A DNA stretch of 44,535 bases from Verrucomicrobiota bacterium (GCA_016871515.1 VHDE01000042.1:1-44535); one strand, 5' to 3'; shown: positions 1 to 8,876, numbered from the stretch's first letter. Translations and numbers: made by a program. Notes: generated from the letters alone by a model not told the origin.

Positions 1-110
1 CAACCTTCGGTATTGGGCGGTTGGTTAGACCTTTCCATCTAGTTCTTTCGTTCTAAACTCTGGCGCAACTTGCCACCAGACTTGGGGGACTTTCACCCCC
101 GCCTACGCAC
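1..110 (-). mobile_element. Possible 5' end of a group II intron (partial)
   Basis: Read on the minus strand, this stretch begins at 110 with GTGCG, matching the GUGYG 5' consensus of bacterial group II introns. It is followed by a small hairpin, GGGGGTGAAAGTCCCCC, of the kind found near the start of domain I, and by purine-rich segments typical of structured intron RNA. Transcription would run leftwards off the window, so no reverse transcriptase or domain V can be seen. This is pattern recognition only, without a fold. Another structured RNA or chance is possible. Confidence 0.4.
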
Positions 111-129
111 GCCTTCTCTGGGCGCACTG

Positions 130-441
130 GAGTTTGGACATTTCCAACCGACTTAATCCCGCGCTTGATCTCGCACTTAGTCCAGTTCGGGCATGCCAGC
201 TAATCCTTGAACCAAGAGAGCCACCCGATCCACCAGTGCCAGACCGCGTGGCGGTTTGTCCCAGTCGGCCGAAAGCTGCGCCAGCTTCGCCACACTGGCC
301 AACGCTCGATCATAAACCTTGAGCTTCTCCCATGAGAGCATCTTTACTTCCTTCAATTCGGGGCCACACCCTCCAATGGATTAAGTGTGAGATCAAGTGC
401 AGGACTAAGTCCAGCCCGCCAAATGTCCAAAGTCCAAACTC
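130..441. repeat. Inverted-repeat element around a four-helix-bundle gene fragment
   Basis: Imperfect inverted arms lie at about 130-183 and 378-441. Both contain GAGTTTGGAC, a CTTGATCTC block and a CTTAGTCC/CTTAATCC block when the right arm is read in reverse complement, with small gaps between blocks. The arms enclose a truncated four-helix-bundle gene. Genes of that family are known from intervening sequences of 23S rRNA, which also have complementary ends, so this looks like an IVS-like element outside an rRNA gene. Mobility is inferred. Confidence 0.5.
177..341 (-). pseudogene. Truncated four-helix-bundle protein (23S rRNA intervening-sequence type)
   Basis: A 54-residue reading frame starts MLSWEKLKVYDRALA and ends PELD-stop. 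The opening resembles the N-terminus of the four-helix-bundle / S23 family (an E-K-L-x-V-Y pattern, then a W-D-K segment before a helix). Complete members are about 115-125 residues, so only about half remains, and the usual L-D-R-A-S-E-S-I stretch is missing. ATG at 341 is preceded by GGAAG. The frame lies between inverted-repeat arms and ends in the left arm. Family members are encoded in 23S rRNA intervening sequences and scattered copies; their function is unclear. Probably a decayed passenger gene. The family call is moderately sure. Confidence 0.5.
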
Positions 442-474
442 TGCGTTACGGCCAAGGACGTCGCCGGTGCAGTC

Positions 475-1158
475 TCAGTTTTTGACGGCCACGACACGCA
501 CCTCCAACTCGTTCTTCAACCGGTTGGCGACAAAGCGAAGCATTCGGAATCCAATCTCTCCGAGTGAAAGCCTCGTCGCCCATACGGCGGCGAAGCGTTC
601 CTGTCCAAATCGGCCAAGCTTTGCTTCGCGGACCTCGAAGCCAGTTTCTGCAGCCAAGTTACCCAGCGTTTGAACATTCCAGCAATAGAGATGATGGTTC
701 GGTTCGTTTGACCGAAAGGTTCGAAAGCGCCTCTCCTTCTCGTAAGGAACATAAAGCAAGAGCTTGCCACCGGTGCGAAGCAATCTCTGCATCGCGACCA
801 GCATTTCCGCAGGGTGCAAGGCGTGTTCGAGCACGTGATGACAAATGACAACGTCCATGGAACCATCGGCGATCAACGCGGGATCGGCGACAAATTCGAT
901 GCCCAATTGGCGAACCGCGGGCTCCAGAAACTCCGCAACGTCAAATCCAAGTTTTTTCCCACAGTTAAGCTGGGCCAAGTTCCAGCCGAAACCGACGCCG
1001 TACTCGAAAACCGTCTCGCGCTGGCCCACAAACGGAGAAATCTTTTCAGCGCGCAACCGCGCCACCCAGGGAATGGCTGAGTCGGGGATCGAGCGTTTGG
1101 CCTCGTGGTACTGCCGTCCGAGTTCGCCCTCGTACCAACGTTTGGTGATTTGAGCCAT
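475..1158 (-). CDS. Class I SAM-dependent methyltransferase
   Basis: Predicted cytoplasmic methyltransferase of 227 residues. SAM-binding motif I is seen as VFEYGVGFGWN near residue 50. A later VICHHVLEHALHP segment matches the 'C-x-x-V-L-E-H' motif of the Methyltransf_11/23 families, followed by a LLRTGGKLLLYVPYE post-II strand. The substrate cannot be read from sequence; related proteins methylate small molecules, quinones, lipids or sugars. I chose the ATG at 1158 (MAQITKRW); a TTG nine bases upstream would add three residues. No strong ribosome site is seen. It stands alone between two repeat elements and shares its strand with the DUF362 gene, separated from it by a palindromic repeat. 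Confidence 0.75.
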   Translation of the reverse strand: MAQITKRWYEGELGRQYHEAKRSIPDSAIPWVARLRAEKISPFVGQRETVFEYGVGFGWNLAQLNCGKKLGFDVAEFLEPAVRQLGIEFVADPALIADGSMDVVICHHVLEHALHPAEMLVAMQRLLRTGGKLLLYVPYEKERRFRTFRSNEPNHHLYCWNVQTLGNLAAETGFEVREAKLGRFGQERFAAVWATRLSLGEIGFRMLRFVANRLKNELEVRVVAVKN

Positions 1159-1187
1159 AAGCGTCAATATTCAGCAACGGCGGCGCT

Positions 1188-1261
1188 GGTAGGACAGCGC
1201 GTCTCGCCTATCTCCGAATGTGCCGGGCCGTTCCTGGACAGGCGAGACGCACCGTCCTACC
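1188..1261. repeat. REPIN-like inverted repeat
   Basis: Arms 1188-1209 and 1240-1261 are 22 bases each and differ at two positions after reverse complementing. Each begins GGTAGGACRGYGCGTCTCG, so the GTAG tetranucleotide that opens REP sequences is present at both outer ends. A 30-base spacer separates the arms. It lies between the methyltransferase and DUF362 genes and could form a long hairpin in RNA. Confidence 0.75.
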
Positions 1262-1272
1262 CTTCGGAACAT

Positions 1273-2337
1273 TCATGGCACGGTTAGGATGTCGATCTTG
1301 CGTGGATCACTGATGCCGATTTCGAGCAAAGAAGCGTTCGTGTAGATCATTAGATTCGTCGTCACGCCTGGGATTTGGGCGCGCTGACGCTGACGATTGA
1401 GTTCCTGAATCGATAAGACGTCCAGGGCCACGGGATCTTTGCTAAAGCGAAGCTGGCCAAGCACGCTCGAATAATGGGAATACGTTCGCTCTTCGCCTTG
1501 GTACTGGCAGATCAGAGCATCCACAATGTTGAGCACGACGCGGTCGCCGAGTTCCGGCAATGCGTAGATTTCGGGGATGGCCGTAGCCAGTCGCTCCGTG
1601 CTTGTCTCGAATCGAAGCGCATTGTCCACACTGCCCAAGGCGAGGCCGTACAGGTTGCCGGAAACGCCCGCCAGGTTGTGGTTTAGCAGCGGCGTCACGT
1701 TGACGATCTTAGTCATCTTTTGAGTGACTAGTTTCGACACAAAAGACCTGCGGGCCACGCCCTCGCCTTTCCTGCCAAATTCGTGGTCGCCCCACGCAAG
1801 CTTGCCCAGAATTGGATTGGAATAGGAAATGTCCTCATCGTAACCATGGTCAGCGCTGCCTGCGAGTTGGACGCCATACCGTTTGGCAAGATCAACAACA
1901 TCGGGCAACCGCAAATCAGACCGGTATTTATCCCAAACAATGATTTGATTTCCTGGAAGTCCTGACGAAAGCAACGTTTGGATCACTGCTGCGACCACGG
2001 CCGGACGGGTCCCAGCAAGGGCGCCCGCCGAAGAGAAAACTTTTAGGCCCACGATATCCTGGGTCGAAATCAAGCTGAGCCAAGCCTCCGCCGCGGTGCT
2101 TTTTCCAGTCAAATTGACCAACCCGCGAACGACCATCGGTTCAATACGGTCGGCTTGCGGGTTGAAGGCGGCGACGGCGTGAGCGTCATGCACCACAACA
2201 ACGCGGGCGTGTTCAGGTATTCTGGGCAGGAAGTGACCGTCTCCGGCAAAGGTCCGCTTCACCGAACACACTAACAAACACCAGCTGAGGAGTAACAGAA
2301 AACGGCAAATCTTCACTGAACGTATTTTATCCATCAA
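1273..2337 (-). CDS. DUF362 domain protein, exported
   Basis: The protein has 354 residues with an N-terminal signal sequence: basic start, then a hydrophobic FLLLLSWCLLVC core ending near residue 31. The mature part resembles DUF362 proteins: an RVVVVHDAHAV opening, a VGLKVF segment, a VAAVIQTLLSSGLPGNQIIVWDK stretch, and a later asparagine-rich KIVNVTPLLNHNLAGVSG segment. DUF362 proteins often act with iron-sulphur or redox partners; no cysteine cluster for a [4Fe-4S] centre is evident here, so the activity is unknown. It is divergent from the TPR lipoprotein gene, with 51 bases between start codons, so the two probably share a promoter region. An alternative start one residue in is equally possible. 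Confidence 0.7.
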   Translation of the reverse strand: MMDKIRSVKICRFLLLLSWCLLVCSVKRTFAGDGHFLPRIPEHARVVVVHDAHAVAAFNPQADRIEPMVVRGLVNLTGKSTAAEAWLSLISTQDIVGLKVFSSAGALAGTRPAVVAAVIQTLLSSGLPGNQIIVWDKYRSDLRLPDVVDLAKRYGVQLAGSADHGYDEDISYSNPILGKLAWGDHEFGRKGEGVARRSFVSKLVTQKMTKIVNVTPLLNHNLAGVSGNLYGLALGSVDNALRFETSTERLATAIPEIYALPELGDRVVLNIVDALICQYQGEERTYSHYSSVLGQLRFSKDPVALDVLSIQELNRQRQRAQIPGVTTNLMIYTNASLLEIGISDPRKIDILTVP

Positions 2338-2388
2338 ACAAAGCGCGTTCCTTGACGCGTCGAGCCGCGAATGCTACCACGTTAGTCA

Positions 2389-4380
2389 ATGCTGACCACA
2401 AAAAATTGGGATGCACTGGTCATAACATTGGCCTTCGGCACTCTCGCAGTGGTCCTGCTCGGAGGCTGCGCACCATCCGGACCCCATGCTCTTGTGGAAG
2501 GCGAGCGACTCGTCCGCGAAGGCCGGTATGTTCAAGCGACCGAAAAACTCGAACTGGCGACTCAGTTGCTTGAAGGCGCACCCCAAGCGTTGGCTTGGAA
2601 TCACCTCGGTGTCGCTTATCATAAAGCTGGTCAACTGCCATCCGCCATCGCTGCGTACCGTCAAGCCTTACAACGGAACCCTAACCTCGCGGCGGCGCGT
2701 TTCAACCTCGGCTGCCTGCACCTTGAACAAAACGAGCTGGCCACCGCCATTTCGGAATTCACCACTTACACTGTGCTGGAACGTAATGCAGTTAATGGGT
2801 GGATCAAGCTGGGAGCTGCACAATTGCGCGCGCGGCAGTTCGATGCGGCTGAGCGCAGTTTCGCAAGCGCACTCCAACTGAATGGCTCATTGCCCGAAGC
2901 GTTCAATGGGCTCGCCATCATCCAAGTCCAACGGAAACGCCCTCTTGAAGCCCAAAAGTATCTCAATGCTGCCCTACAACGGCAGCTCAACTATCCGCCC
3001 GCTCTCCTTAACTCGGCTGTCCTGTATCACCAGTATCTGACGAATCTTTCCTTCGCCGCCCAGCGGTACCGTAACTATTTGGCCGTCGCTCCGCAGGCTG
3101 CCAATGCTGACGCTGTCCGCGAAACGATACGACAGGTTGAGCTAGCCCTCATTCCTCCCGCCCGGCCTGCCATTACGAATCCAGTTCTCACACGGACAGA
3201 ACCTGGCCATCAGCTCGGGACTTCCACGCCAGTTGCTTTAAGCACCACCAACAAGATGACGGTCGTGGCTGCCTCAGCACCGGCGCCGCCACGAGAACCG
3301 GACCGTGCAACGCCTCGTGATTTGCCGTCCGCCGTCACCAATCTTTCCAATCCGAAACCGGTCACGGCGGTTGCTCCGCAAATTCTCCAAGCTACGAATC
3401 CCGCGACATTCACGCCGTCGGCCGAGCCGGCCGAACCACCGCCGCCCAAGATTGACATTGTGCGGCTCACTGAAGACGAGCCGCCACCCAAAGTCGCGGA
3501 GGATGTCCCCGTTATTCCGGAGCCTCGCGTGGCTGCAACGAATGTTCTAACTGTTGTTCCTCAGCCGGCTCCACCGCCCGACGCAACCCCGACCAATTCC
3601 GTCCCGCCGGACTTGGCTTCCGGTGTTCCAAGCGATGATCCCGTCAATAAATCCCGTTGGGAAGGAGCAGTGGATCGGCTCAATCCACTCTCTTGGTTTC
3701 GAACCAAAAAGAAAGGGACGCAACCACGCACGGAAGAAAAGAGAACCTCGGTGACGCCAATTCCCGCAGTGACGATGACGAACTTTGCGGAGAGAGCCGC
3801 CACGAACAGCGCTGTCGCGCCCACGCCCGAGCCAGTCGTGGTGCGTTCGATACCGCGTTACGTCTATCGCACGCGGACAAGACCAGTCGCTGGCGAGCGC
3901 AGGAAAGCTGAGCCATTCTTTGCCGAAGGTCTCAAAGCGCATCAGGAACGGCGCTTGACGGCGGCCATTGAAGCGTACCGTGAGGCAGTAAAACTAGACC
4001 CGGCCTATTACGAGGCGCACTATAATCTGGGGCTGGCCGCTTATGATCTGAGGGACGTTGCGCAAGCGTTGTCCTCTTATGAAGAAGCATTGTCTATAAA
4101 GCCGACATCGGGCGGCGCTCGCTATAATTTTGCCTTGGCGCTGCAACGTGGCGGCTACTTTCATGATTCAGCCGCCGAACTGGAGAAGATTCTCGCCGAC
4201 CGTCCGGACGACGCCCGCGCCCATTTCACTCTGGCGAAATTATATGCTGATGAATTGGCGCGTCGTGACCAAGCTCAAGCGCATTATCTGAAGGTCTTGG
4301 AGCTTGAGCCGCAACACACTCAGGCCACTGCAATTCGTTATTGGGTGAACGAACAAACGCAGTCGTCCACCAACCGCTAG
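2389..4380 (+). CDS. TPR-repeat lipoprotein
   Basis: The protein has 663 residues. A hydrophobic start ends in a lipobox LLGGC with Cys27, so it should be an outer- or inner-membrane lipoprotein. Residues about 30-245 hold tetratricopeptide repeats (A-W-N-H-L-G-V-A-Y, A-R-F-N-L-G-C-L-H, G-W-I-K-L-G-A-A-Q patterns). A long proline/threonine/alanine-rich linker follows (about 250-510, with PAPPPDATPTN-like runs). A second TPR block at about 515-650 has A-H-Y-N-L-G-L-A-A-Y and A-R-Y-N-F-A-L-A-L. Two TPR blocks separated by a flexible linker suggest a scaffold for protein contacts. No enzymatic domain is seen. It precedes the cvpA-like gene by 42 bases on the same strand and may be co-transcribed. 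Confidence 0.8.
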   Translation: MLTTKNWDALVITLAFGTLAVVLLGGCAPSGPHALVEGERLVREGRYVQATEKLELATQLLEGAPQALAWNHLGVAYHKAGQLPSAIAAYRQALQRNPNLAAARFNLGCLHLEQNELATAISEFTTYTVLERNAVNGWIKLGAAQLRARQFDAAERSFASALQLNGSLPEAFNGLAIIQVQRKRPLEAQKYLNAALQRQLNYPPALLNSAVLYHQYLTNLSFAAQRYRNYLAVAPQAANADAVRETIRQVELALIPPARPAITNPVLTRTEPGHQLGTSTPVALSTTNKMTVVAASAPAPPREPDRATPRDLPSAVTNLSNPKPVTAVAPQILQATNPATFTPSAEPAEPPPPKIDIVRLTEDEPPPKVAEDVPVIPEPRVAATNVLTVVPQPAPPPDATPTNSVPPDLASGVPSDDPVNKSRWEGAVDRLNPLSWFRTKKKGTQPRTEEKRTSVTPIPAVTMTNFAERAATNSAVAPTPEPVVVRSIPRYVYRTRTRPVAGERRKAEPFFAEGLKAHQERRLTAAIEAYREAVKLDPAYYEAHYNLGLAAYDLRDVAQALSSYEEALSIKPTSGGARYNFALALQRGGYFHDSAAELEKILADRPDDARAHFTLAKLYADELARRDQAQAHYLKVLELEPQHTQATAIRYWVNEQTQSSTNR

Positions 4381-4422
4381 GCGTGAGATCAAAGCGGGCA
4401 TATACCCTGCTCCTAAAGTAGT

Positions 4423-5109
4423 ATGAGCGGCGATTCTGATAGAACAATTAATACACGCATGAAACCCGGCGATCTGCCCGTGAGTTGGTTTGACTTTGTC
4501 GTTCTCGTTGTTCTGGTGGTCGGGTGCGTGGTCGGCCGCAAACGCGGAATGTCGGAGGAATTGCTCGATGTCTTTCAATGGCTCCTCATCGTCGTTGTGA
4601 GCGCTCTTTATTATGAACCGATCGGGCGGTTCGTGGCGGGCTATACCGCGCCCAGTCTTATGCTGTCCTACATTGTCACCTATCTTTGCCTGGTTTTGTC
4701 GATCCGGTTATTCTTCGGTTGGATCAAGCGCATGATTGGAGAAAAGCTGGTGGCGAGCGATCTTTTTGGCCGGATGGAATATTACCTGGGAATGGTTGCG
4801 GGCGGTTTGCGGTTTAGTTGCATATTGCTTTTGCTGCTGGCTGTCCTAAACGCAAGGCTCATTAGTGCGGATCAATTGGCCGGTGAAGCAAAGATGCAGC
4901 AGGAAAATTTCGGGACCATCACCTTTCCCACATTAGGGTCATTGCAACAAACGGTCTTCAACCAATCCGCCTCGGGCCGGTTCGTGAAGAAATATATGAA
5001 CGATCAATTGATCGTTCATACACCCGCGGAGGCGAAATTGGTCCAACGCGAAGGGGTTGCCCAACGCCGCGAGAAAGTTGTCAACGAGGTCTTAATCGAC
5101 AAGAAATGA
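4423..5109 (+). CDS. CvpA-family membrane protein
   Basis: The protein has 228 residues with four hydrophobic segments: about 24-40, 52-66, 78-100 and 125-142. The G-x-x-x-G-x-x-R-G-M motif (VGCVVGRKRGMSEEL) that follows the first segment is typical of CvpA/colicin V production proteins, and a second, conserved F-x-R-x-x-x-x-L-G pattern is seen as LFGRMEYYLGMVAGGLR. CvpA proteins are inner-membrane proteins needed for colicin V export in E. coli and linked to envelope stress elsewhere; the molecular role is unsettled. The start could also be Met13 at 4459. Its C-terminal part contains a perfect 24-base palindrome, and a long inverted repeat separates it from dnaG. Confidence 0.75.
   Translation: MSGDSDRTINTRMKPGDLPVSWFDFVVLVVLVVGCVVGRKRGMSEELLDVFQWLLIVVVSALYYEPIGRFVAGYTAPSLMLSYIVTYLCLVLSIRLFFGWIKRMIGEKLVASDLFGRMEYYLGMVAGGLRFSCILLLLLAVLNARLISADQLAGEAKMQQENFGTITFPTLGSLQQTVFNQSASGRFVKKYMNDQLIVHTPAEAKLVQREGVAQRREKVVNEVLIDKK
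4996..5019. repeat. Perfect 24-base palindrome inside the cvpA-like gene
   Basis: Bases 4996-5019 read the same on both strands, centred on CAATTG. It encodes M-N-D-Q-L-I-V-H near the protein's C-terminus. It might be a binding site or an RNA hairpin, or coincidence. Confidence 0.8.
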
Positions 5110-5132
5110 AAGAGCCATTGTATGCGATTAAA

Positions 5133-5257
5133 GACTCCCCTCTCCCCAGCCCTCTCCCCAGCCGATGGGGTGAGGGAAGGGATGGCGTTACTTCCAGTCG
5201 GAAAAACTCTTTTCCCTCGCCCCATCGGATGGGGAGAGGGCTAGGGAGAGGGGAATC
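5133..5257. repeat. Long inverted repeat between cvpA and dnaG
   Basis: Arms 5133-5176 and 5214-5257 are 44 bases each and differ at about four positions after reverse complementing. The left arm is built of CCCCTCTCCCCAGC-type units and the right arm of the complementary purine-rich units. Its right arm ends five bases before the dnaG ATG, so its GGGAGAGGGG probably doubles as the dnaG ribosome-binding site. Confidence 0.85.
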
Positions 5258-5262
5258 TTTTC

Positions 5263-7065
5263 ATGGCCGGCCTTTTTTCTCAGGCGACCCTCGACCAAGT
5301 CCGGGCCGCGAGTGACATTGTGGATGTGATCGGCGGAATTCTGCCGCTGAAGCGAGCGGGCGCCAATTTCGTGACGCTTTGTCCGTTTCACAAAGAGAAA
5401 ACGGCGAGCTTCAATGTCAATCCGCACAAGCAGATCTTTCACTGTTTTGGCTGTCACAAAGGCGGCGACGTTTTCACATTCATCCAGGAGTACGAGAGCA
5501 TCAGTTTCACCGAAGCGGTCAGGCGATTGGCCGAGCGGTCCAAAATCCCTTTGGAAATTGACGAACAATCCGGCCAGCAACAGAGCCGGTTCGTCAAAGA
5601 ATCTCTGCTGCAAATTCACGAACAGATCAGCCAACGCTGGCACGCCACGCTCCTGAATGACGCCGCCGGCGAATCCGCTCGATCCTACCTGGCCAAGCGA
5701 GGCGTCACAGACGAAGCCGTCAAGCTCTTCCGTTTAGGCTGCGCTCCCGAAGCTTGGGATGACACCGTCAATTGGGCCAAAAGCAAAGGGCACGACCTCG
5801 CGCTGGTGGAACAGGCCGGATTGATCATTCGCAAAGAAGGAGAAACGCGCTACTACGACCGCTTTCGCGGGCGTTTGATGTTCCCGATCTGCGACGAACA
5901 AGGACGCGTTATTGGATTTAGCGGCCGTATTCTGGCCGGGGATGAAAAGGCCGCGAAGTATGTGAATTCCCCCGAGACGCCTATTTTCAGCAAAGGGAAA
6001 ATCTTTTTTGGTTTGGACAAATCGAAGCGCGCTTTGCTCGATGCCCAATGCGCGATTATTTGCGAGGGCCAGCTCGATTTGATCGCCTGCTACATGGCCG
6101 GCGTCCGGAATATCGTGGCGCCTCAAGGCACGGCGTTCACTGCCGACCATGCTCGCATTTTAAAGCGTTATGTGGATGAGGTCGTGCTCTGCTTTGACTC
6201 GGACAGCGCCGGGCAGTCCGCCGCGGTGCGAGTGCTGGACAGCTTGCTGGCCTCTGGATTGGCCATTCGCGTGGCTGCAATTCCTGAACCGCACGACCCC
6301 GACAGTTTCATCAAGGAATTTGGAGGCCCGGCATTTCAGCAACTGATCGCGCAGGCTGAGGAGTTTTTCGATTATTATCTGAAACGGCTTTGCGCCATCC
6401 ATGACATCCGCTCGGACAAAGGCCAGTTAGCGGTTGTCCATGCCATGGCGGAGTCCGTTCAGAAAACCGGCAATCTCGTTTTGGCGGACAAATACGCGCA
6501 AAAGACAGCCCTCCGTCTTGGCGTAGCGCCCGACTCCACACGGCAGGAATTCAAAAAAGCAAATCGGAAGGCGCCGAAGGCGCAACAGCGTCCGGATGAA
6601 GAGCCGCCGGCGGCAACGGCGGCAGCGCCTCGCCCGACAACGCAGGAATTCTGGCTGCTAAAGCTGGTGCTTCTGCACGACGAGGCGGTTGAATGGGTGC
6701 AGCAGCATCTCGATGCGAGTTGGCTTCAGCATCCTCACGTTCGCGAGATTATTGCCCGACGTCTCGCCCTGCAATTGAAGTCAGGTCACTTCGAACCTGC
6801 GGACTTGCTGGCCGTGTGCGAGGACCCATCTGCGCGGGCTTTGATCACGGAGGCTCTCGCTGAGAACCGTCCGATCCCAAATCAACTTCAACAGATCAAA
6901 GATCTCGTCGCTCGCTTGCGCAATCAGTTCATCGACCAACAACTTACCGCGCTTCTCCATCGCGTTGGCGATCCCGCAATTGCGGATGCCGAGCGGATTG
7001 CGATTCTCGAACGCCAGAAAGAATTGCGAGCGCTGAAGAGCCAGGCTTTGATTGCCAAATCGTGA
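5263..7065 (+). CDS. dnaG: DNA primase
   Basis: DnaG makes RNA primers for the replication fork, working with the replicative helicase DnaB. The protein has 600 residues, about the family length. The N-terminal CHC2 zinc-binding domain shows Cys40, His43, Cys61 and Cys64 (CPFHKEKTASF and HCFGCHKGGD). The catalytic core has the YYDRFRGRLMFPI motif near residue 205. The TOPRIM fold shows IICEGQLDL (Glu near 268) and CFDSDSAG (Asp pair near 311-313). An Ala/Pro-rich linker around 440-460 leads to a helical C-terminal domain for helicase binding. ATG at 5263 follows a purine-rich repeat arm. No rpoD or rpsU neighbour is seen, so the macromolecular-synthesis operon of E. coli is not conserved here. 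Confidence 0.95.
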   Translation: MAGLFSQATLDQVRAASDIVDVIGGILPLKRAGANFVTLCPFHKEKTASFNVNPHKQIFHCFGCHKGGDVFTFIQEYESISFTEAVRRLAERSKIPLEIDEQSGQQQSRFVKESLLQIHEQISQRWHATLLNDAAGESARSYLAKRGVTDEAVKLFRLGCAPEAWDDTVNWAKSKGHDLALVEQAGLIIRKEGETRYYDRFRGRLMFPICDEQGRVIGFSGRILAGDEKAAKYVNSPETPIFSKGKIFFGLDKSKRALLDAQCAIICEGQLDLIACYMAGVRNIVAPQGTAFTADHARILKRYVDEVVLCFDSDSAGQSAAVRVLDSLLASGLAIRVAAIPEPHDPDSFIKEFGGPAFQQLIAQAEEFFDYYLKRLCAIHDIRSDKGQLAVVHAMAESVQKTGNLVLADKYAQKTALRLGVAPDSTRQEFKKANRKAPKAQQRPDEEPPAATAAAPRPTTQEFWLLKLVLLHDEAVEWVQQHLDASWLQHPHVREIIARRLALQLKSGHFEPADLLAVCEDPSARALITEALAENRPIPNQLQQIKDLVARLRNQFIDQQLTALLHRVGDPAIADAERIAILERQKELRALKSQALIAKS

Positions 7066-7165
7066 ACGGCAGTTTGCGCTCCGGTTAGCCGCGATGGGCG
7101 CCCGTTCTAAAATGCAGACCCAATTCCACTTGCAGGCTGGAGAGCCTCTTTTTATATATGTCCCC

Positions 7166-7621
7166 ATGGAAACGGTAGTCACACTCATCTTGGTGGGTGC
7201 GGCGTTGCTCCTGTTAGAGACGGTATTGCCAGGCATGGTGGCTGGGATTTTGGGGATTCTCTGCTTGGTGGCGGGGGTAGTCGTGGGCTACGCGTCTTTT
7301 GGCGTGCGGACTGGCAATCTTATTCTCCTGGCCGTAGGAACCGGCTTGGTGATTGGTACGCTCTATTGGATTAAGTACTTTCCGAATAGCACAATGGCCA
7401 GGATGTTTGTTTCGCGGGGCACCGTGGGCGATTTAGGAGTCGAAAAACCGGAATTGCTCAATCAAAGCGGCGTAGCCTTCACCAATTTGCGTCCATCGGG
7501 AACGGCCGTCATCAATGGCCGGCGCGTCGATGTGGTTACGGAAGGTGCGATGATTGAACGTGGCACGCCGGTCAAAGTCGTGGCTATTGAAGGGATGCGG
7601 GTCGTGGTCCGAGCGGCGTAA
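7166..7621 (+). CDS. NfeD-family membrane protein
   Basis: The protein has 151 residues. Three hydrophobic segments (about 3-20, 22-45 and 50-66) are followed by a small beta-rich domain that includes the NfeD signature GTAVINGRRVDVVTEGAMIERGTPVKVV. Such proteins partner flotillins or stomatins in membrane microdomains. I chose the ATG at 7166 (METVVTL) because the first hydrophobic segment starts there; the longer open frame from 7052 overlaps the end of dnaG and adds 38 residues without family resemblance. The adjacent floA gene supports the assignment, matching the nfeD-floA pairing known from Bacillus yqeZ-yqfA. Confidence 0.85.
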   Translation: METVVTLILVGAALLLLETVLPGMVAGILGILCLVAGVVVGYASFGVRTGNLILLAVGTGLVIGTLYWIKYFPNSTMARMFVSRGTVGDLGVEKPELLNQSGVAFTNLRPSGTAVINGRRVDVVTEGAMIERGTPVKVVAIEGMRVVVRAA

Positions 7622-7766
7622 CGTTTGTGTTGGACGCGAGCTCCTGTTTACGCGCTATTCCGCGAACCAATCAATCGCTTTACGGAATAAACTCGCTCTG
7701 TGCGGTTGCGTGAACGAAGCTTGAGTGAGAGTATACGCGGCACACAACACTTAACAAAACCAAATC

Positions 7767-8843
7767 ATGGAAAACACATCCTCTATCCTGGCGTTAACTA
7801 TCGGCGGCCAGCAAGTCAGCGGCTGGCAAGTATTCCTGCTCGGCGCCCTGGTCATTGTCGGGTTGGTCATCGCCATATTAGTTATCAATTTCTTTAGTGT
7901 CTGGATTCGCGCTTTGTTCTCCGGCGCCCGTGTCGGATTTACGGAACTAATCGCTTTGCGCCTCCGCAGTGTTCCGGTGGGGTTGATCGTGGACAATCGA
8001 ATCACCGCCGTTAAGTCCGGCTTGGATGTCACGATCGACGATCTTTCGACTCACTACCTGGCTGGTGGCAGTATTGAAATGGTTGTCCTCGCTCTCATTG
8101 CCGCCCGCAAAGCCGGGATTCACCTCGTTTTTGACCGGGCGTGCGCTATTGACTTGGCGACGAAGGGAACTGGCAAAACCGTGCTGGAAGCTGTGAAGAC
8201 CTCCGTGAATCCGAAGGTGATTGATTGCCCCAATCCCTCATCCGGCAAGACCACCATCGACGCCGTCGCGAAGGATGGCATCGTTATCCGAGCGAGAGCG
8301 CGCGTGACCGTCCGCACAAATCTCGACCGGTTTGTCGGCGGAGCAACCGAAGAAACGATTATAGCGCGCGTGGGGGAAGGGATTGTTTCTACGATCGGCT
8401 CGGCCGACAGCTATAAGGAAGTTCTAGAAAATCCCGACCGGATTTCGAAGACGGTTTTGGACAAGGCGCTCGATAGCAATACGGCGTTTGAAATCCTGTC
8501 CATTGATATTGCCGATGTCGATGTGGGCGAGAATGTAGGCGCCAAGTTGCAAGGCGAGCAAGCGGAAGCCAACAAGCTGATTGCCCAAGCGCAAGCGGAG
8601 GTGCGCCGCGCCGCGGCCGTCGCACTCGAACAAGAAATGTCCGCGCGGGTCCAGGAAATGCGGGCTCGCGTTGTCGAGGCTGAGGCGCAGGTTCCATTGG
8701 CGATGTCTGAAGCGTTCCGGAACGGAAATCTCGGGGTGATGGATTACTATCGCATGAGAAATGTCCAAGCCGATACCGGCATGCGCGATAGTATTGCCGG
8801 CAGCGGCAGCTCGAATGCGGGCGCCAAGCCGCCCGGAAGTTAA
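7767..8843 (+). CDS. floA: Flotillin-like protein FloA
   Basis: FloA scaffolds functional membrane microdomains. The protein has 358 residues. An N-terminal hydrophobic segment (about 20-45, [20 protein letters not shown]) anchors it in the membrane. A SPFH/PHB-like domain includes [24 protein letters not shown], the VIDCPNP segment and the [30 protein letters not shown] block that are hallmarks of the FloA/YqfA group. A helical region rich in Ala/Glu (about 275-320, [20 protein letters not shown]) is the expected coiled coil, followed by [18 protein letters not shown]. It follows nfeD at 145 bases and precedes a small membrane protein by 33 bases. Confidence 0.93.
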   Translation: MENTSSILALTIGGQQVSGWQVFLLGALVIVGLVIAILVINFFSVWIRALFSGARVGFTELIALRLRSVPVGLIVDNRITAVKSGLDVTIDDLSTHYLAGGSIEMVVLALIAARKAGIHLVFDRACAIDLATKGTGKTVLEAVKTSVNPKVIDCPNPSSGKTTIDAVAKDGIVIRARARVTVRTNLDRFVGGATEETIIARVGEGIVSTIGSADSYKEVLENPDRISKTVLDKALDSNTAFEILSIDIADVDVGENVGAKLQGEQAEANKLIAQAQAEVRRAAAVALEQEMSARVQEMRARVVEAEAQVPLAMSEAFRNGNLGVMDYYRMRNVQADTGMRDSIAGSGSSNAGAKPPGS

Positions 8844-8876
8844 AGCGATTTTGGTGGCTCTCAGAATTTTCGCGTT

